In this document: positions 51,235 to 60,069 of the stretch, one piece after another | Layout of the letters: the number at the start of each line of letters is the position of its first letter | How positions within the stretch are numbered: the stretch's first letter is position 1 | Assembly (NCBI GenBank): GCA_023460795.1 | Contig: JAEWPC010000020.1 | Span: 62,001 to 126,000 of the forward strand | DNA length: 64,000 nucleotides | Direction of reading: 5' to 3' | Source of the DNA: Bacillota bacterium | GTDB lineage: Bacteria; Bacillota; Bacilli; Paenibacillales; Paenibacillaceae | Program-made: the position numbers and the translations under genes | Notes under the pieces: generated by a model | Database searches by the model: none | Told to the model about the DNA's origin: nothing | The model's input: only the letters and a program-made list of their open reading frames with translations

Positions 51235-51801
51235 ATGGAAGGAACGATCGCGTTAAGGGAATGGGCCGTTGCCGTAGAGGCGCTCGCTTCCGGCAGACAG
51301 GTCATCGTGCTTCGCAAGGGCGGGATCGCCGAAGAGACGAAGGAATTCATGGTCGAAAGTCCGAGCTTCTATCTATTCCCTTCGTACGAGCACCAGAAGC
51401 CGCATCTGATGAAGGAAGAATCTAGGGAAGCCGTCGTACGAACGCAAGAGGAAGCCTCGGCTCATCCGGATACGGTGAAGATCGCTTATTACGCGGAAGT
51501 CGAGCACGATCTCGAAGTGACGGACGAAGAGACGTTGGGGCGCCTCGACAAGCTGCACGTGTGGACGCAAGATTATGCGGCGGAGAGATTGAAGTGGAAA
51601 AAGACGAAGCCGCTGCACGTACTCGTCCTGCGCGTGTACGTACTGGAGGAGCCGGTATGGCTGCCAGTCGACGATAGCTATGGCGGGTGCAAATCCTGGC
51701 TGCGAATTCCGTCGATCCATACGTCCGCGATGCGTCCGGTGTTATCCGACGATAAGTTCGCGGCAAAGGCCGAAGAGGCTCTTCGTCGCGTGGGCGGGTA
51801 A
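51235..51801 (+). CDS. DUF1802 family protein
   Basis: A 188-residue soluble protein. Typical DUF1802 segments are ALREWAVAVEALASGRQVIVLRKGGI, FYLFPSYEHQKP and LHVLVLRVYVLEEP..LPVDDSYGGCKSW. The family is uncharacterised and common in Bacillales and cyanobacteria. I choose ATG 51235 with AAGGAGGG 11 bases upstream. It is divergent from the neopullulanase gene and precedes the suf promoter by 80 bases; no link to either is apparent. Confidence 0.85.
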   Translation: MEGTIALREWAVAVEALASGRQVIVLRKGGIAEETKEFMVESPSFYLFPSYEHQKPHLMKEESREAVVRTQEEASAHPDTVKIAYYAEVEHDLEVTDEETLGRLDKLHVWTQDYAAERLKWKKTKPLHVLVLRVYVLEEPVWLPVDDSYGGCKSWLRIPSIHTSAMRPVLSDDKFAAKAEEALRRVGG

Positions 51802-51881
51802 CGTTAGCGTTTACAAGCACTGCGGTTCCCGGAAGGATGCGCATTGTTTGCTTTTTTCAATTATCTTTCATAAAATTGTTA

Positions 51882-51911
51882 TTGAGAATCAGTGAGAATC
51901 AGATTAGAATA
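51882..51911 (+). promoter_or_regulatory. suf operon promoter with three 10-base repeats
   Basis: TTGAGA (51882-51887), a 17-base spacer and TAGAAT (51905-51910) match the vegetative promoter at 5 of 6 in both boxes. The same stretch is three direct repeats, TTGAGAATCA, GTGAGAATCA, GATTAGAATA, that resemble the GATAAT hexamer arrays bound by Fur. A repressor bound here would cover the whole promoter. The regulator identity is inference. Confidence 0.6.
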
Positions 51912-51988
51912 ATTATAAATAAGGATCGCCTCGTGGAGTATTTTTCGTGGAAGGCGAGTCCGCAGAAACCTGGAGGTTATTGAGAAGC

Positions 51989-52768
51989 ATGTCGACACAA
52001 TTCGAAATTCGCGGTTTGAAAGCTACGATCGAAGACAAAGAAATTCTTAAAGGCATCGACCTGAAAATCAACGGCGGGGAAGTCCACGCGATCATGGGTC
52101 CGAACGGTACGGGTAAGAGTACGCTCGCTTCCGCGCTCATGGGCCATCCTAAATACGAAGTCACCGAAGGCGAAGTCGAGCTGAACGGCGAAGACGTGCT
52201 CGAGATGGCCGTCGACGAGCGCGCTCGCGCGGGTCTGTTCCTCGCGATGCAGTATCCGAGCGAGATTACCGGCGTAACGAACGCGGACTTCCTGCGCAGC
52301 GCGATCAACGCTCGCCGCGGCGAAGGCAACGAGATTTCGCTGATCAAGTTCGTCCGTCAGATGGAAGCCAAAATGAAGCAGCTGGAGATGAACCCCGAGT
52401 TCATGCACCGTTACTTGAACGAAGGCTTCTCCGGCGGCGAGAAGAAACGCAACGAAATTCTGCAAATGATGCTGCTCGAGCCTAAACTCGTCATTCTCGA
52501 CGAGATCGACTCCGGTCTGGACATCGATGCGCTTCGCATCGTCGCGGAAGGCGTCAACGCCATGCGCGCGGAAGATCGCGGCTTCCTGATCATCACCCAC
52601 TATCAACGCTTGCTGAACTATATTAAACCTGATTTCGTGCACGTCATGATGCAAGGCCGCATCGTCAAGTCCGGCGGTCCTGAGCTGGCGCAACGCCTCG
52701 AAGCCGAAGGCTACGATTGGGTCAAAGAAGAACTGGGCATCGTCGACGAAACCGTCGGCCAAGCTTAA
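51989..52768 (+). CDS. sufC: Fe-S cluster assembly ATPase SufC
   Basis: A 259-residue ABC-type ATPase. Walker A is MGPNGTGKST, the Q-loop region reads FLAMQYPSEI, the signature is FSGGEKKRNEI, Walker B is LVILDEIDSGLD, and the H-loop is LIITHYQRLL. It energises the SufBCD scaffold that builds iron-sulfur clusters. The ATG at 51989 follows TGGAGGT by 11 bases; an in-frame upstream GTG/ATG extension lacks support. It is the first gene of sufCDSUB. Confidence 0.96.
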   Translation: MSTQFEIRGLKATIEDKEILKGIDLKINGGEVHAIMGPNGTGKSTLASALMGHPKYEVTEGEVELNGEDVLEMAVDERARAGLFLAMQYPSEITGVTNADFLRSAINARRGEGNEISLIKFVRQMEAKMKQLEMNPEFMHRYLNEGFSGGEKKRNEILQMMLLEPKLVILDEIDSGLDIDALRIVAEGVNAMRAEDRGFLIITHYQRLLNYIKPDFVHVMMQGRIVKSGGPELAQRLEAEGYDWVKEELGIVDETVGQA

Positions 52769-52792
52769 TTAGAAGGGGAGGTCATTGCAATC

Positions 52793-54097
52793 ATGAGTAC
52801 ACCTACCACCTCTTTCGGCCGCGAGGCCGCGGCTGCGATCGCCCGCAGCAAGAACGAGCCCGCATGGCTTATCGAATGGCGCGAAGCGGCGGCCGACCTG
52901 GCTGCCAAGCTGGAACTGCCTAAACCCGAGAAGATGCCTTTGCAGCGCTGGACGCTGGATCAATACGGCGCGAACCGCCCCGGCAACGTCGTGACTTCGG
53001 TCGCCGATCTGCCGGCTGCGATTACCGAGCTGCTGCCGCAGGACGACAAAGGCCCGCTGATCGTTCAGCATAACTCCTCCGTCGTCTACACTCGTCTATC
53101 CGACGAGCTGAAGGCGCAAGGCGTCGTGTTGTCGAGCCTTGAGGAAGCGGCGCGCACGCATGAGGACTTGCTTCGCAAGCACTTCATGACGTTGTACGCG
53201 AAAGACGAGCATAAGCTGGCCGCTCTGCATGCGGCGCTCTGGAACGGCGGGGTATTCCTGTACGTGCCTAAGAACGTCGTCATCGAGGAGCCGATTCAAG
53301 CGCTTCTGTTCGCCGACGACGCGGAAGCGACTTTCATGCCGCACGTTCTGGTCATCGCGGACCAGCACAGCGGCGTAGCGTTCGTCGAGCAAGTCGCGAC
53401 GACGCTGCAAGCATCCGAAGCGACATTGCTGCATAACAGCGCGGTCGAGATTTTCGCCAAGCCGGGCGCGCAAGTCCGTTACGCTTCCGTTCACCACATG
53501 GACGAGAGCGCGGTCGATATCGCATACCGCCGCGCGCATCTCGACAACGATTCCCGCGTCGAATGGATCATCGGCGACTTGCATAACGGCAATACGGTTA
53601 CCGACACGAAGTCGATTCTGAAAGGCAACGGCTCCACCTCCGATTCGAAGATCATCTCGATCGGCAAAGGCAGCCAGCGCATGAGCATCACGACGCAAGC
53701 GGTGCACTACGGTCGTTCCTCCGAGAGCGACATGATCACTCGCGCGGTCATGAAAGAGGAAGCGACGGCGATCATCAACGGCATTACGAAGATCGAGCAC
53801 GGCGCCACCAAAGCGAACGGACAGCAGACGGAGAAAGTGCTGATGCTGAGCCCGAAAGCTCGCGGCGACGCGAACCCGATCCTGCTGATCGACGAAGACG
53901 ACGTTAAAGCCGGCCACGCGGCCAGCGTAGGCCAAGTGAATCCGGAGCAAGTATACTACTTGATGTCTCGCGGCATCTCCCGTCAAGAAGCCGAACGTCT
54001 GATCATTCATGGTTTCTTGGAGCCGGTCGTTTCGGAAATTCCTTTGGAAGGGTTGCGCGAGCAGCTTCACCGCATTTTGGAAAGAAAGCTGGGATAA
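52793..54097 (+). CDS. sufD: Fe-S cluster assembly protein SufD
   Basis: A 434-residue scaffold protein with a beta-helix core. Family segments are FMPHVLVIADQHSGVAFVE, YASVHHMDESAVDIAYRRA, LKGNGSTSDSKIISIGKG and DEDDVKAGHAASVGQVNPEQ (conserved histidine near the end of the beta-helix), then YLMSRGISRQEAERLIIHGF. With SufB and SufC it forms the SufBC2D scaffold. It begins 24 bases after sufC behind AAGGGGAGG, and sufS starts 2 bases after its stop. Confidence 0.95.
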   Translation: MSTPTTSFGREAAAAIARSKNEPAWLIEWREAAADLAAKLELPKPEKMPLQRWTLDQYGANRPGNVVTSVADLPAAITELLPQDDKGPLIVQHNSSVVYTRLSDELKAQGVVLSSLEEAARTHEDLLRKHFMTLYAKDEHKLAALHAALWNGGVFLYVPKNVVIEEPIQALLFADDAEATFMPHVLVIADQHSGVAFVEQVATTLQASEATLLHNSAVEIFAKPGAQVRYASVHHMDESAVDIAYRRAHLDNDSRVEWIIGDLHNGNTVTDTKSILKGNGSTSDSKIISIGKGSQRMSITTQAVHYGRSSESDMITRAVMKEEATAIINGITKIEHGATKANGQQTEKVLMLSPKARGDANPILLIDEDDVKAGHAASVGQVNPEQVYYLMSRGISRQEAERLIIHGFLEPVVSEIPLEGLREQLHRILERKLG

Positions 54098-54099
54098 CG

Positions 54100-55314
54100 A
54101 TGGATGCCAAAGCGCTCAAGGCGGAGTTTCCGATCCTGAACCAGGATATTAACGGACACCCTCTCGTCTATCTAGATAACGCGGCGACGACGCAGAAACC
54201 ACGCGCCGTTATCGAAGCGGTCAAACGCTATTATGAGTGGGATAACGCCAACGTGCACCGCGGCGTCCACACGTTAGGCTCGCGGGCGACGGACGCCTAC
54301 GAGGGCGCAAGGGAGAAGGTGGCGCGGTTCATTAACGCGCCGGCTTCCCGCCAGATCGTCTTCACCAGAGGCACGACGACCGCGCTGAACATCGTCGCAT
54401 CGGGCTATGCCCGTCAGACGCTTCGCGAGGGCGACGAAATCGTCATCACCCCGATGGAGCATCACAGCAACCTGATCCCCTGGCAGCAAACCGCCAAGGC
54501 GACGGGAGCGACGCTGAAGTACATTCCGCTGCAGCCGGACGGCACGATCAGCTTGGCGGACGTCGAGAGCACGATCACGGCGAACACGAAGATCGTCTCC
54601 ATGACGTACATCTCCAACGTGCTCGGCACGATCAACCCGATCGCCGAAGTGGCGAAGATCGCGCATAAGAACGGCGCGATTATCGTCGTCGACGGCGCGC
54701 AGAGCACGCCGCACCTGAAGGTCGACGTGCAGGCGCTCGACGTTGATTTCTATGCGTTCTCCGGCCATAAGATGTGCGCGCCGACAGGCATCGGCGTACT
54801 CTACGGCAAGGCGCAGCTGCTTGAGCGCATGGAGCCGATCGAGTTCGGCGGCGAAATGATCGACTTCGTGGAGCTGTACGATTCGACGTGGAAGGAGCTG
54901 CCTTGGAAATTCGAAGGCGGCACGCCGATCATCGCCGGAGCCGTAGGCTTGGGCGCCGCGATCGACTTCCTGCAGGAAATCGGCCTCGAAAACATCGACA
55001 GGCACGAGAAAAAGCTCACGGGTTATGCGATGGACAGCTTGTCCGCGATCGACGGCATTACGATCTACGGGCCGCGGCAGGAACGCGCGGGACTCGTGAC
55101 GTTCAACCTCGGCGACGTCCATCCGCACGACGTGGCGACGGTGCTCGATACCGAAGGCATCGCCGTTCGGGCCGGCCACCATTGCTGCCAGCCGCTGATG
55201 CGTTGGCTGAAGGTGAGCGCTACGGCGCGGGCCAGTATTTATTTATACAACTCGGAAGAGGACATCGACCGGCTTGCGCAATCGCTCGTCCGAACGAAGG
55301 AGTTTTTCCAATGA
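54100..55314 (+). CDS. sufS: Cysteine desulfurase SufS
   Basis: A 404-residue PLP enzyme of the group II (SufS) type. The PLP lysine is K224 in AFSGHKMCAPTG, the catalytic cysteine is C362 in AGHHCCQPLM, and the N-terminus has VYLDNAATTQKP and NVHRGVHTLG. It takes sulfur from cysteine as a persulfide and hands it to SufU. The stop overlaps the sufU start (ATGA), consistent with the partner role. Confidence 0.96.
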   Translation: MDAKALKAEFPILNQDINGHPLVYLDNAATTQKPRAVIEAVKRYYEWDNANVHRGVHTLGSRATDAYEGAREKVARFINAPASRQIVFTRGTTTALNIVASGYARQTLREGDEIVITPMEHHSNLIPWQQTAKATGATLKYIPLQPDGTISLADVESTITANTKIVSMTYISNVLGTINPIAEVAKIAHKNGAIIVVDGAQSTPHLKVDVQALDVDFYAFSGHKMCAPTGIGVLYGKAQLLERMEPIEFGGEMIDFVELYDSTWKELPWKFEGGTPIIAGAVGLGAAIDFLQEIGLENIDRHEKKLTGYAMDSLSAIDGITIYGPRQERAGLVTFNLGDVHPHDVATVLDTEGIAVRAGHHCCQPLMRWLKVSATARASIYLYNSEEDIDRLAQSLVRTKEFFQ

Positions 55315-55760
55315 GCCAACTAGACGATCTGTACCGCCGCGTCATCATGGACCATTACAAGACCCCGCGCAACCGCGGCGAGCTCGAGGCAGGTTCGGTT
55401 ACGGTCAACTTGAACAATCCGACCTGCGGAGACCGCATCTCGCTGCAGTTGGAGATCGAGGACGGCATTGTCAAGGGCGCGAAGTTCACGGGCGAAGGCT
55501 GCTCGATCAGCATGTCGTCGGCTTCGATGATGACCGATGCGGTGAAGGGCAAGACAGCGGAGGAAGCGCTCAAGCTGGCGGACAAATTCTCGTCCCTCAT
55601 GAAAGGCGAGAGCGTGGAGTTCGACGAGTACGAAGATATCGAAGCCCTGTCGGGCGTGAATAAATTTCCGGCCAGAATCAAATGCGCGACGCTCGCCTGG
55701 AACGCGCTGCGCAAAGGCGTGGAGCACGGGCATGGCAAGCACGAAGGCGTTGAACAATAA
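55311..55760 (+). CDS. sufU: Zinc-dependent sulfurtransferase SufU
   Basis: A 149-residue IscU-like protein. The metal/sulfur ligands are C39 and D41 in NPTCGDR, C64 in GEGCSIS and C125 in ARIKCATLAW. The insert around residues 97-114 (MKGESVEFDEYEDIEALSGV) is the SufU-specific feature that separates it from IscU. In Firmicutes SufU accepts persulfide sulfur from SufS. It lies between sufS (4-base overlap) and sufB (22 bases). Confidence 0.96.
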   Translation: MSQLDDLYRRVIMDHYKTPRNRGELEAGSVTVNLNNPTCGDRISLQLEIEDGIVKGAKFTGEGCSISMSSASMMTDAVKGKTAEEALKLADKFSSLMKGESVEFDEYEDIEALSGVNKFPARIKCATLAWNALRKGVEHGHGKHEGVEQ

Positions 55761-55782
55761 TAATTGAAGGGAGCTGACCGCA

Positions 55783-57177
55783 TTGGCTAAAAATTTGGAA
55801 TTCGAAGAGTACAAATACGGTTTCCGCGACGAGCACAAGGCGATTTTCCAATCCGGTAAAGGGTTGACGCAGGAAGTCGTCCGCACGATTTCGGAAATGA
55901 AGGGCGAACCGGAATGGATGCTGAAATTCCGCTTGAAAGCCCTCGAGCAATTCAACAAGATGCCGATGCCGACTTGGGGCGGCAACATGGACGACTTGGA
56001 TTTCAACGAAATCCAATACTACGTCAAGCCTTCCGAGAAACAAGGCAAGACGTGGGAAGAGGTTCCGGAAGAAATCAAGGCTACGTTCGATAAACTGGGC
56101 ATCCCGGAAGCGGAGCAAAAGTTCCTAGCCGGCGTATCGGCGCAGTACGAGTCCGAAGTCGTGTACCACAGCATGCAAGAGGACCTCGAGAAGCAGGGCG
56201 TTCTGTTCACCGACATGGACACCGCTCTTCGCGAGTATCCGGATATCGTCAAGGAATACTTCTCGACGGTCATCCCGACGGCGGACAACAAGTTCGCCGC
56301 GCTGAACAGCGCCGTATGGTCCGGAGGCAGCTTCATCTACGTTCCGAAAGGCGTGAAATGCGAAATTCCGCTGCAAGCGTACTTCCGCATCAACTCCGAG
56401 AACATGGGTCAATTCGAGCGCACGCTCATCATCGCCGACGAAGGCAGCTTCGTACACTACGTCGAAGGCTGTACGGCTCCGATCTATAGCACGAACTCGC
56501 TCCATAGCGCGGTCGTCGAGATCATCGTCAAGAAGGACGCTCGCGTCCGTTACACGACGATCCAGAACTGGGCGCCGAACATCTACAACCTCGTTACGAA
56601 ACGGGCGGTTGCCGAAGAGAACGCGACGATGGAATGGGTCGACGGCAACATCGGCTCCAAGCTGACGATGAAATACCCTGCGGTCGTCCTCAAGGGCCGC
56701 GGCGCGAAAGGCATGGTTCTCTCCATCGCCGTCGCGGGCAAAGGCCAGCACCAAGACGCGGGCGCGAAGATGCTTCACCTGGCTCCGGACACGACGTCGA
56801 CGATCGTATCGAAGTCGATCTCCAAGCACGGCGGCAAAGTCACGTACCGCGGAATCGCTTCGTTCGGCCGTCAAGCCGAAGGCGCGAAAGCGAACATCAA
56901 ATGCGATACGCTCATCCTCGACAACCAGTCGACGAGCGATACGATTCCGTATAACGAGATCATGAACGACAACATCGTTCTGGAGCACGAAGCGACCGTC
57001 TCCAAGGTGTCCGAGGATCAACTCTTCTACCTGATGAGCCGCGGAATGACCGAAGCGGAAGCGACGCAGATGATCGTCATGGGCTTCATCGAGCCGTTCA
57101 CGAAGGAACTGCCGATGGAGTACGCGGTCGAGATGAACCGCCTGATCAAGCTCGAGATGGAAGGCTCTATCGGTTAA
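55783..57177 (+). CDS. sufB: Fe-S cluster assembly protein SufB
   Basis: A 464-residue scaffold protein with a TTG start behind GAAGGGAG. Family segments are EEYKYGFRDEHKAIF, WSGGSFIYVPKGVKCEIPLQAYFRIN, FVHYVEGCTAPIYSTNSLHSAVVE (conserved cysteine) and SDTIPYNEIMNDNIVLEHEATVSKV. It carries the nascent cluster in the SufBC2D complex. It is the last suf gene; the prophage integrase converges on it 64 bases later, so the suf transcript runs into prophage DNA without an obvious terminator. Confidence 0.96.
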   Translation: MAKNLEFEEYKYGFRDEHKAIFQSGKGLTQEVVRTISEMKGEPEWMLKFRLKALEQFNKMPMPTWGGNMDDLDFNEIQYYVKPSEKQGKTWEEVPEEIKATFDKLGIPEAEQKFLAGVSAQYESEVVYHSMQEDLEKQGVLFTDMDTALREYPDIVKEYFSTVIPTADNKFAALNSAVWSGGSFIYVPKGVKCEIPLQAYFRINSENMGQFERTLIIADEGSFVHYVEGCTAPIYSTNSLHSAVVEIIVKKDARVRYTTIQNWAPNIYNLVTKRAVAEENATMEWVDGNIGSKLTMKYPAVVLKGRGAKGMVLSIAVAGKGQHQDAGAKMLHLAPDTTSTIVSKSISKHGGKVTYRGIASFGRQAEGAKANIKCDTLILDNQSTSDTIPYNEIMNDNIVLEHEATVSKVSEDQLFYLMSRGMTEAEATQMIVMGFIEPFTKELPMEYAVEMNRLIKLEMEGSIG

Positions 57178-57217
57178 GCCTTGTGGCTCTAGGTGCTAGG
57201 CTGATGGAGTAGAGGCT

Positions 57218-57235
57218 TTGCCCATGAATTGCCCA
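57218..57235. repeat. Short direct repeat next to the integrase gene, possible attL part
   Basis: TTGCCCA occurs at 57218-57224 and again at 57229-57235, between sufB and the integrase stop. Integrase arm or core sites are often paired short repeats near int. The right attachment site is outside the window, so this cannot be confirmed. Confidence 0.3.
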
Positions 57236-57241
57236 AGAATT

Positions 57242-58390
57242 TTATACGTATTTCGAATAGAGGGCGAGCGCATCGCTCTCTATTTTCTTTGTGACGTGTA
57301 AGTAGGTGTCTGCTGTGATCTTCACGCTGGCATGCCCAAGTCGCTCGGAAACGTATTTGATATTCGCGCCAGCCTCGATCAGGTGGACGGCATGTGTATG
57401 CCGGAGCGCGTGAGGCGATAAGATAGGCAAGCCTGCTCGTTTGCAACTAATCTTGAAATAATCCCGAACAACGTTTGTGCGTAGCCATCGGCCGTCGTGC
57501 TGATGGAAAACAAGCTTTTTGTCCGAAGGTTTGAAATTCTCGTAAGCAAGAATGACTTCTTTCTGATTGATAACGTGCCGTTTCAAGATCGCAATTGTTT
57601 GAGGGTCAAGTTGGACAGTTCGACGGCTGCACTTCGATTTCGGTGTAGAGAGGTACGGTGTGGAGTTGAGCGGATACACAAGTGTCTTTTCGACTTTCAG
57701 CTCGCCAGCCTTCAGGTCAATATCGTCCCAGGTGAGCGCAAGTGCCTCGCCGATCCGTAAGCCTGTCCGCGCCAGTAGGCTGAACAGGACGAAGTATTGC
57801 GTCGATAATTGATACTTTGCGTTTTTGTGAACGGTCTTCACCTCGACTAGGAATTTCTCCAGCTGTTCGCGTGAGAAGTGTGCGATTGATTCCGCTTTGT
57901 CTACGTCCTTCGGTATGCTTGCACGCTGGATCGGGTTCTGCCGCAGGATGCAAAACTCATGTACAGCATCGTTCATGGCAGTGCTCATGATTGAATGTAT
58001 CCGTCGAACGGTCCCCTCGCTATAATGCCCACGAAGTTCGTTAAGCCACTTCTGATATTCCGTCCTCGTCAAGTCCTTTAACCTAAAATTCCCCCATCGC
58101 GGCAGAATGTTCAGCCGCACGTTGCGTTCTTGAACCGAGTAGGTTATCGGCTTCACGTGGGGGCGTTTGTACACTTCAAGCCAATCCTCGAAATACTTGC
58201 TAACCTTCTCGTCTCCGTTCTCCGCAAATCCGAAATGATTAATCTTCGACTCCTCTTCCGCCGCAGCGATCTGCGCTTCTCTCTTGGTTCGGAATCCTCC
58301 TTTCGATTTTTCCCTCTGCTTCGATGTCTGCCGGTCAGTGTAGACAATGCGATACTCCCACGATGTGCCTCTCTTGCGGAACGACGCCAT
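57242..58390 (-). CDS. int: Tyrosine recombinase, phage integrase
   Basis: A 382-residue integrase. An N-terminal Arm-DNA-binding domain (RKRGTSWEYRIVYTDRQ) precedes the SAM-like core-binding domain (residues about 60-150) and the catalytic domain with Arg in RTGLRIGEAL (about R212), HALRHTHA (about H327, R330), GHASVKITADTY (about H353) and nucleophile Tyr (about Y363). ATG 58390 is preferred over 58396 because AAAGGTGG then has 7 bases of spacing. It lies outermost, as expected next to an attachment site. Confidence 0.94.
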   Translation of the reverse strand: MASFRKRGTSWEYRIVYTDRQTSKQREKSKGGFRTKREAQIAAAEEESKINHFGFAENGDEKVSKYFEDWLEVYKRPHVKPITYSVQERNVRLNILPRWGNFRLKDLTRTEYQKWLNELRGHYSEGTVRRIHSIMSTAMNDAVHEFCILRQNPIQRASIPKDVDKAESIAHFSREQLEKFLVEVKTVHKNAKYQLSTQYFVLFSLLARTGLRIGEALALTWDDIDLKAGELKVEKTLVYPLNSTPYLSTPKSKCSRRTVQLDPQTIAILKRHVINQKEVILAYENFKPSDKKLVFHQHDGRWLRTNVVRDYFKISCKRAGLPILSPHALRHTHAVHLIEAGANIKYVSERLGHASVKITADTYLHVTKKIESDALALYSKYV

Positions 58391-58460
58391 TTCCATGCCA
58401 CCTTTCGAACGTATGTTCTTTTTTCGGGTATAGCTAATCGCCTCGCGGCGAGAAAGCAGA

Positions 58461-59015
58461 TTAGGCGAGATACATGAGGTCGATGTCTAGGAAGTCCATA
58501 CGAGCTTTTGCGGCCGGCCGAGAAATGCGGAAGTAGGATGATACGGAATCAGTATTAAAATACCAACGCAGCTTATTCACATAAGATGCCGGCGCGAGAA
58601 CGTTCCGAGCGAAAGCGTTAGCTTCGTTCTCAAGTATCTTGTATTGCTCTTCGGAGAGCTCGCCATGATGACGAGTCTCCTTAAGCTCCAGGTGGCCGAG
58701 ACAGATGTGCCCGATCTCGTGCGTCACTGTAAAGCGAATACGCTCATACGATTTTCTGACATCGTTATAAAAGATATAATACCGCCCGTTTTTTCGGCAG
58801 CTTGTCCCTTCGTCGCTGTGCAATGCTTCCGCGATCTCCGAGATCGTTACACCTTCTTGCTGTGCCAGATACGAGTACGATGTGACTTTCCAGCCGTTCC
58901 ATGCACATATTTGGAATGGATCGACAGGAAAGTCTGTAACCGAATCTTCAATTAATGCGCGAGCTGTATTTACTGCTAATGAGTAACGTGCAATTGCCGG
59001 AAAGCGCTGCATCAT
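58461..59015 (-). CDS. ImmA/IrrE-family metallopeptidase
   Basis: A 184-residue protein with zinc motif HEIGH (H99, E100, H103) in FTVTHEIGHICLGH and the downstream Glu in ENEANAFARNVLAP. ImmA-type proteases cleave the partner repressor to induce the mobile element. It lies 11 bases downstream of the repressor gene on the same strand, the standard ImmR-ImmA-like pairing. Confidence 0.92.
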   Translation of the reverse strand: MMQRFPAIARYSLAVNTARALIEDSVTDFPVDPFQICAWNGWKVTSYSYLAQQEGVTISEIAEALHSDEGTSCRKNGRYYIFYNDVRKSYERIRFTVTHEIGHICLGHLELKETRHHGELSEEQYKILENEANAFARNVLAPASYVNKLRWYFNTDSVSSYFRISRPAAKARMDFLDIDLMYLA

Positions 59016-59026
59016 TTACCGCCTTT

Positions 59027-59350
59027 CTATTCGAGTTTATCCAGGATGCTTTCTAAAAGCGCCTTATTCTCTGGAGTCAGCTTCCTTATGCGGGCAGCCA
59101 TATTCGTATCGTCATCTATGTTGTCGACCGGCTTCCCGCTCGCCATGTCCTCCAATTGTTCAAACGTTATGCCTAACTCTTTGCAAACCCTGAGAACAAG
59201 CGTTACCGATGCCCTCCCTAAGTCTTTCGTGAGCATCGATTGCAGTGTTGTCGGCGGCACTCCAATCTTCTCAGCAAACGCTCTTCTGCTCCCCCTCGCG
59301 TCAATCATCTCAGCTAGTATCGCAGCCATTTTTTCTGAATAGCTGTTCAC
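59027..59350 (-). CDS. Phage repressor, XRE-type helix-turn-helix
   Basis: A 107-residue protein with HTH SRRAFAEKIGVPPTTLQSMLTKDLGRASV near residues 20-50 and a C-terminal helix pair (AARIRKLTPENKALLESIL). GTG 59350 is chosen: GAGGAG lies 8 bases upstream, whereas GTG 59359 has only one base of spacing. It faces the early genes across operators with GAACGAAA half-sites and is probably the target of the adjacent ImmA-like protease. Confidence 0.88.
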   Translation of the reverse strand: MNSYSEKMAAILAEMIDARGSRRAFAEKIGVPPTTLQSMLTKDLGRASVTLVLRVCKELGITFEQLEDMASGKPVDNIDDDTNMAARIRKLTPENKALLESILDKLE

Positions 59351-59377
59351 TTCACACACTCCTCATTTATTGACTAT

Positions 59378-59529
59378 AAACGAAATTTCGCTCATGGATT
59401 TATATTACATCATTAGAGCGCGAGTTGTAAATATAATTTGAACGAAATCACGTTCAAAATCCCAATTTTTCACTTGATTGTGATCGTTAGTTCGTTTATG
59501 ATGGTCTCACATGAACGAAAGTTCGTTCA
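59378..59529. promoter_or_regulatory. Prophage switch region with three inverted-repeat operators
   Basis: Operators with the pattern GAACGAAA..TTCGTTC occur at 59378-59393 (AACGAAATTTCGCT core), 59438-59457 (TTGAACGAAATCACGTTCAA) and 59512-59529 (TGAACGAAAGTTCGTTCA), with a half-site AGTTCGTT at 59489-59496. They lie between the repressor and the Cro-like gene and would be bound by either protein to choose lysogeny or lytic growth. Confidence 0.8.
59474..59502 (+). promoter_or_regulatory. Rightward early prophage promoter
   Basis: TTGATT (59474-59479), 17 bases, TATGAT (59497-59502). An operator half-site lies in the spacer and a full operator begins 10 bases downstream, so repressor binding would block it. 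Confidence 0.7.
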
Positions 59530-59550
59530 AATGCGACAGGAGGTGATTCA

Positions 59551-59766
59551 ATGCTACGTAATCTGAGGGCTGAAATGTCGAGGAATGAGATCACTATTGA
59601 ACAAATCTCGACGCATTTAGGCGTTCGATACATGACCGTCTGCGACAAGATCAACGGTAAGTATGAATTCCGAATCAGCGAAGCCCTGAAGATCAGACAG
59701 AAGTTTTTCCCGAATTGCACCATTGAATATCTGTTTGACCGCGGCGATCATGTCATTTCGGCTTAG
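59551..59766 (+). CDS. Cro-like helix-turn-helix protein
   Basis: A 71-residue protein behind an ideal AGGAGGTGA site. Residues 11-45 (NEITIEQISTHLGVRYMTVCDKING) form an XRE-type HTH. It is the first rightward gene after the operators, the normal position of Cro. A role in shutting off the repressor is inference from place and size. Confidence 0.8.
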   Translation: MLRNLRAEMSRNEITIEQISTHLGVRYMTVCDKINGKYEFRISEALKIRQKFFPNCTIEYLFDRGDHVISA

Positions 59767-59786
59767 CGATTGAAAGGAGCATTGCG

Positions 59787-60056
59787 ATGCTGACAGTGCA
59801 GATCGATGAAGGCGAAGTTAGGGGAATGGTCCGCGAGCGCATAGCTCAGATGGTCAAGGAAGTCGACGCGGAGATGGTGTTCTGGGATTCAGACGAGCTC
59901 AAGAAGCGCGTATGCATGAGCTGGAACACCATCCAATCCGCATTCTTCTTCGACCCGCGATTCCCGAAACGCAAAGTCGGAGGCAAGTGGATGTATCCGG
60001 CCAGAGAGACGCGAGCATTCTTGGAACTCTGGCTGGACGAGCAGCCGAAGAACTGA
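59787..60056 (+). CDS. DUF771/excisionase-like phage protein
   Basis: An 89-residue protein with the DUF771 pattern: FWDSDELKKRVCMSWNTIQ followed by FFDPRFPKRKVGGKWMYP and ETRAFLELWL. The segment is a winged-helix-like DNA-binding motif of the type used by excisionases and small phage regulators. It lies 20 bases after the Cro-like gene. Confidence 0.75.
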   Translation: MLTVQIDEGEVRGMVRERIAQMVKEVDAEMVFWDSDELKKRVCMSWNTIQSAFFFDPRFPKRKVGGKWMYPARETRAFLELWLDEQPKN

Positions 60057-60069
60057 AGGAGCTGATGAA

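Noticed and set aside
52769..57100. Long open frames antisense to suf genes
   Set aside because: They are Arg/Val/Asp-rich shadows produced by GC-biased codon use, without ribosome sites or recognisable domains.
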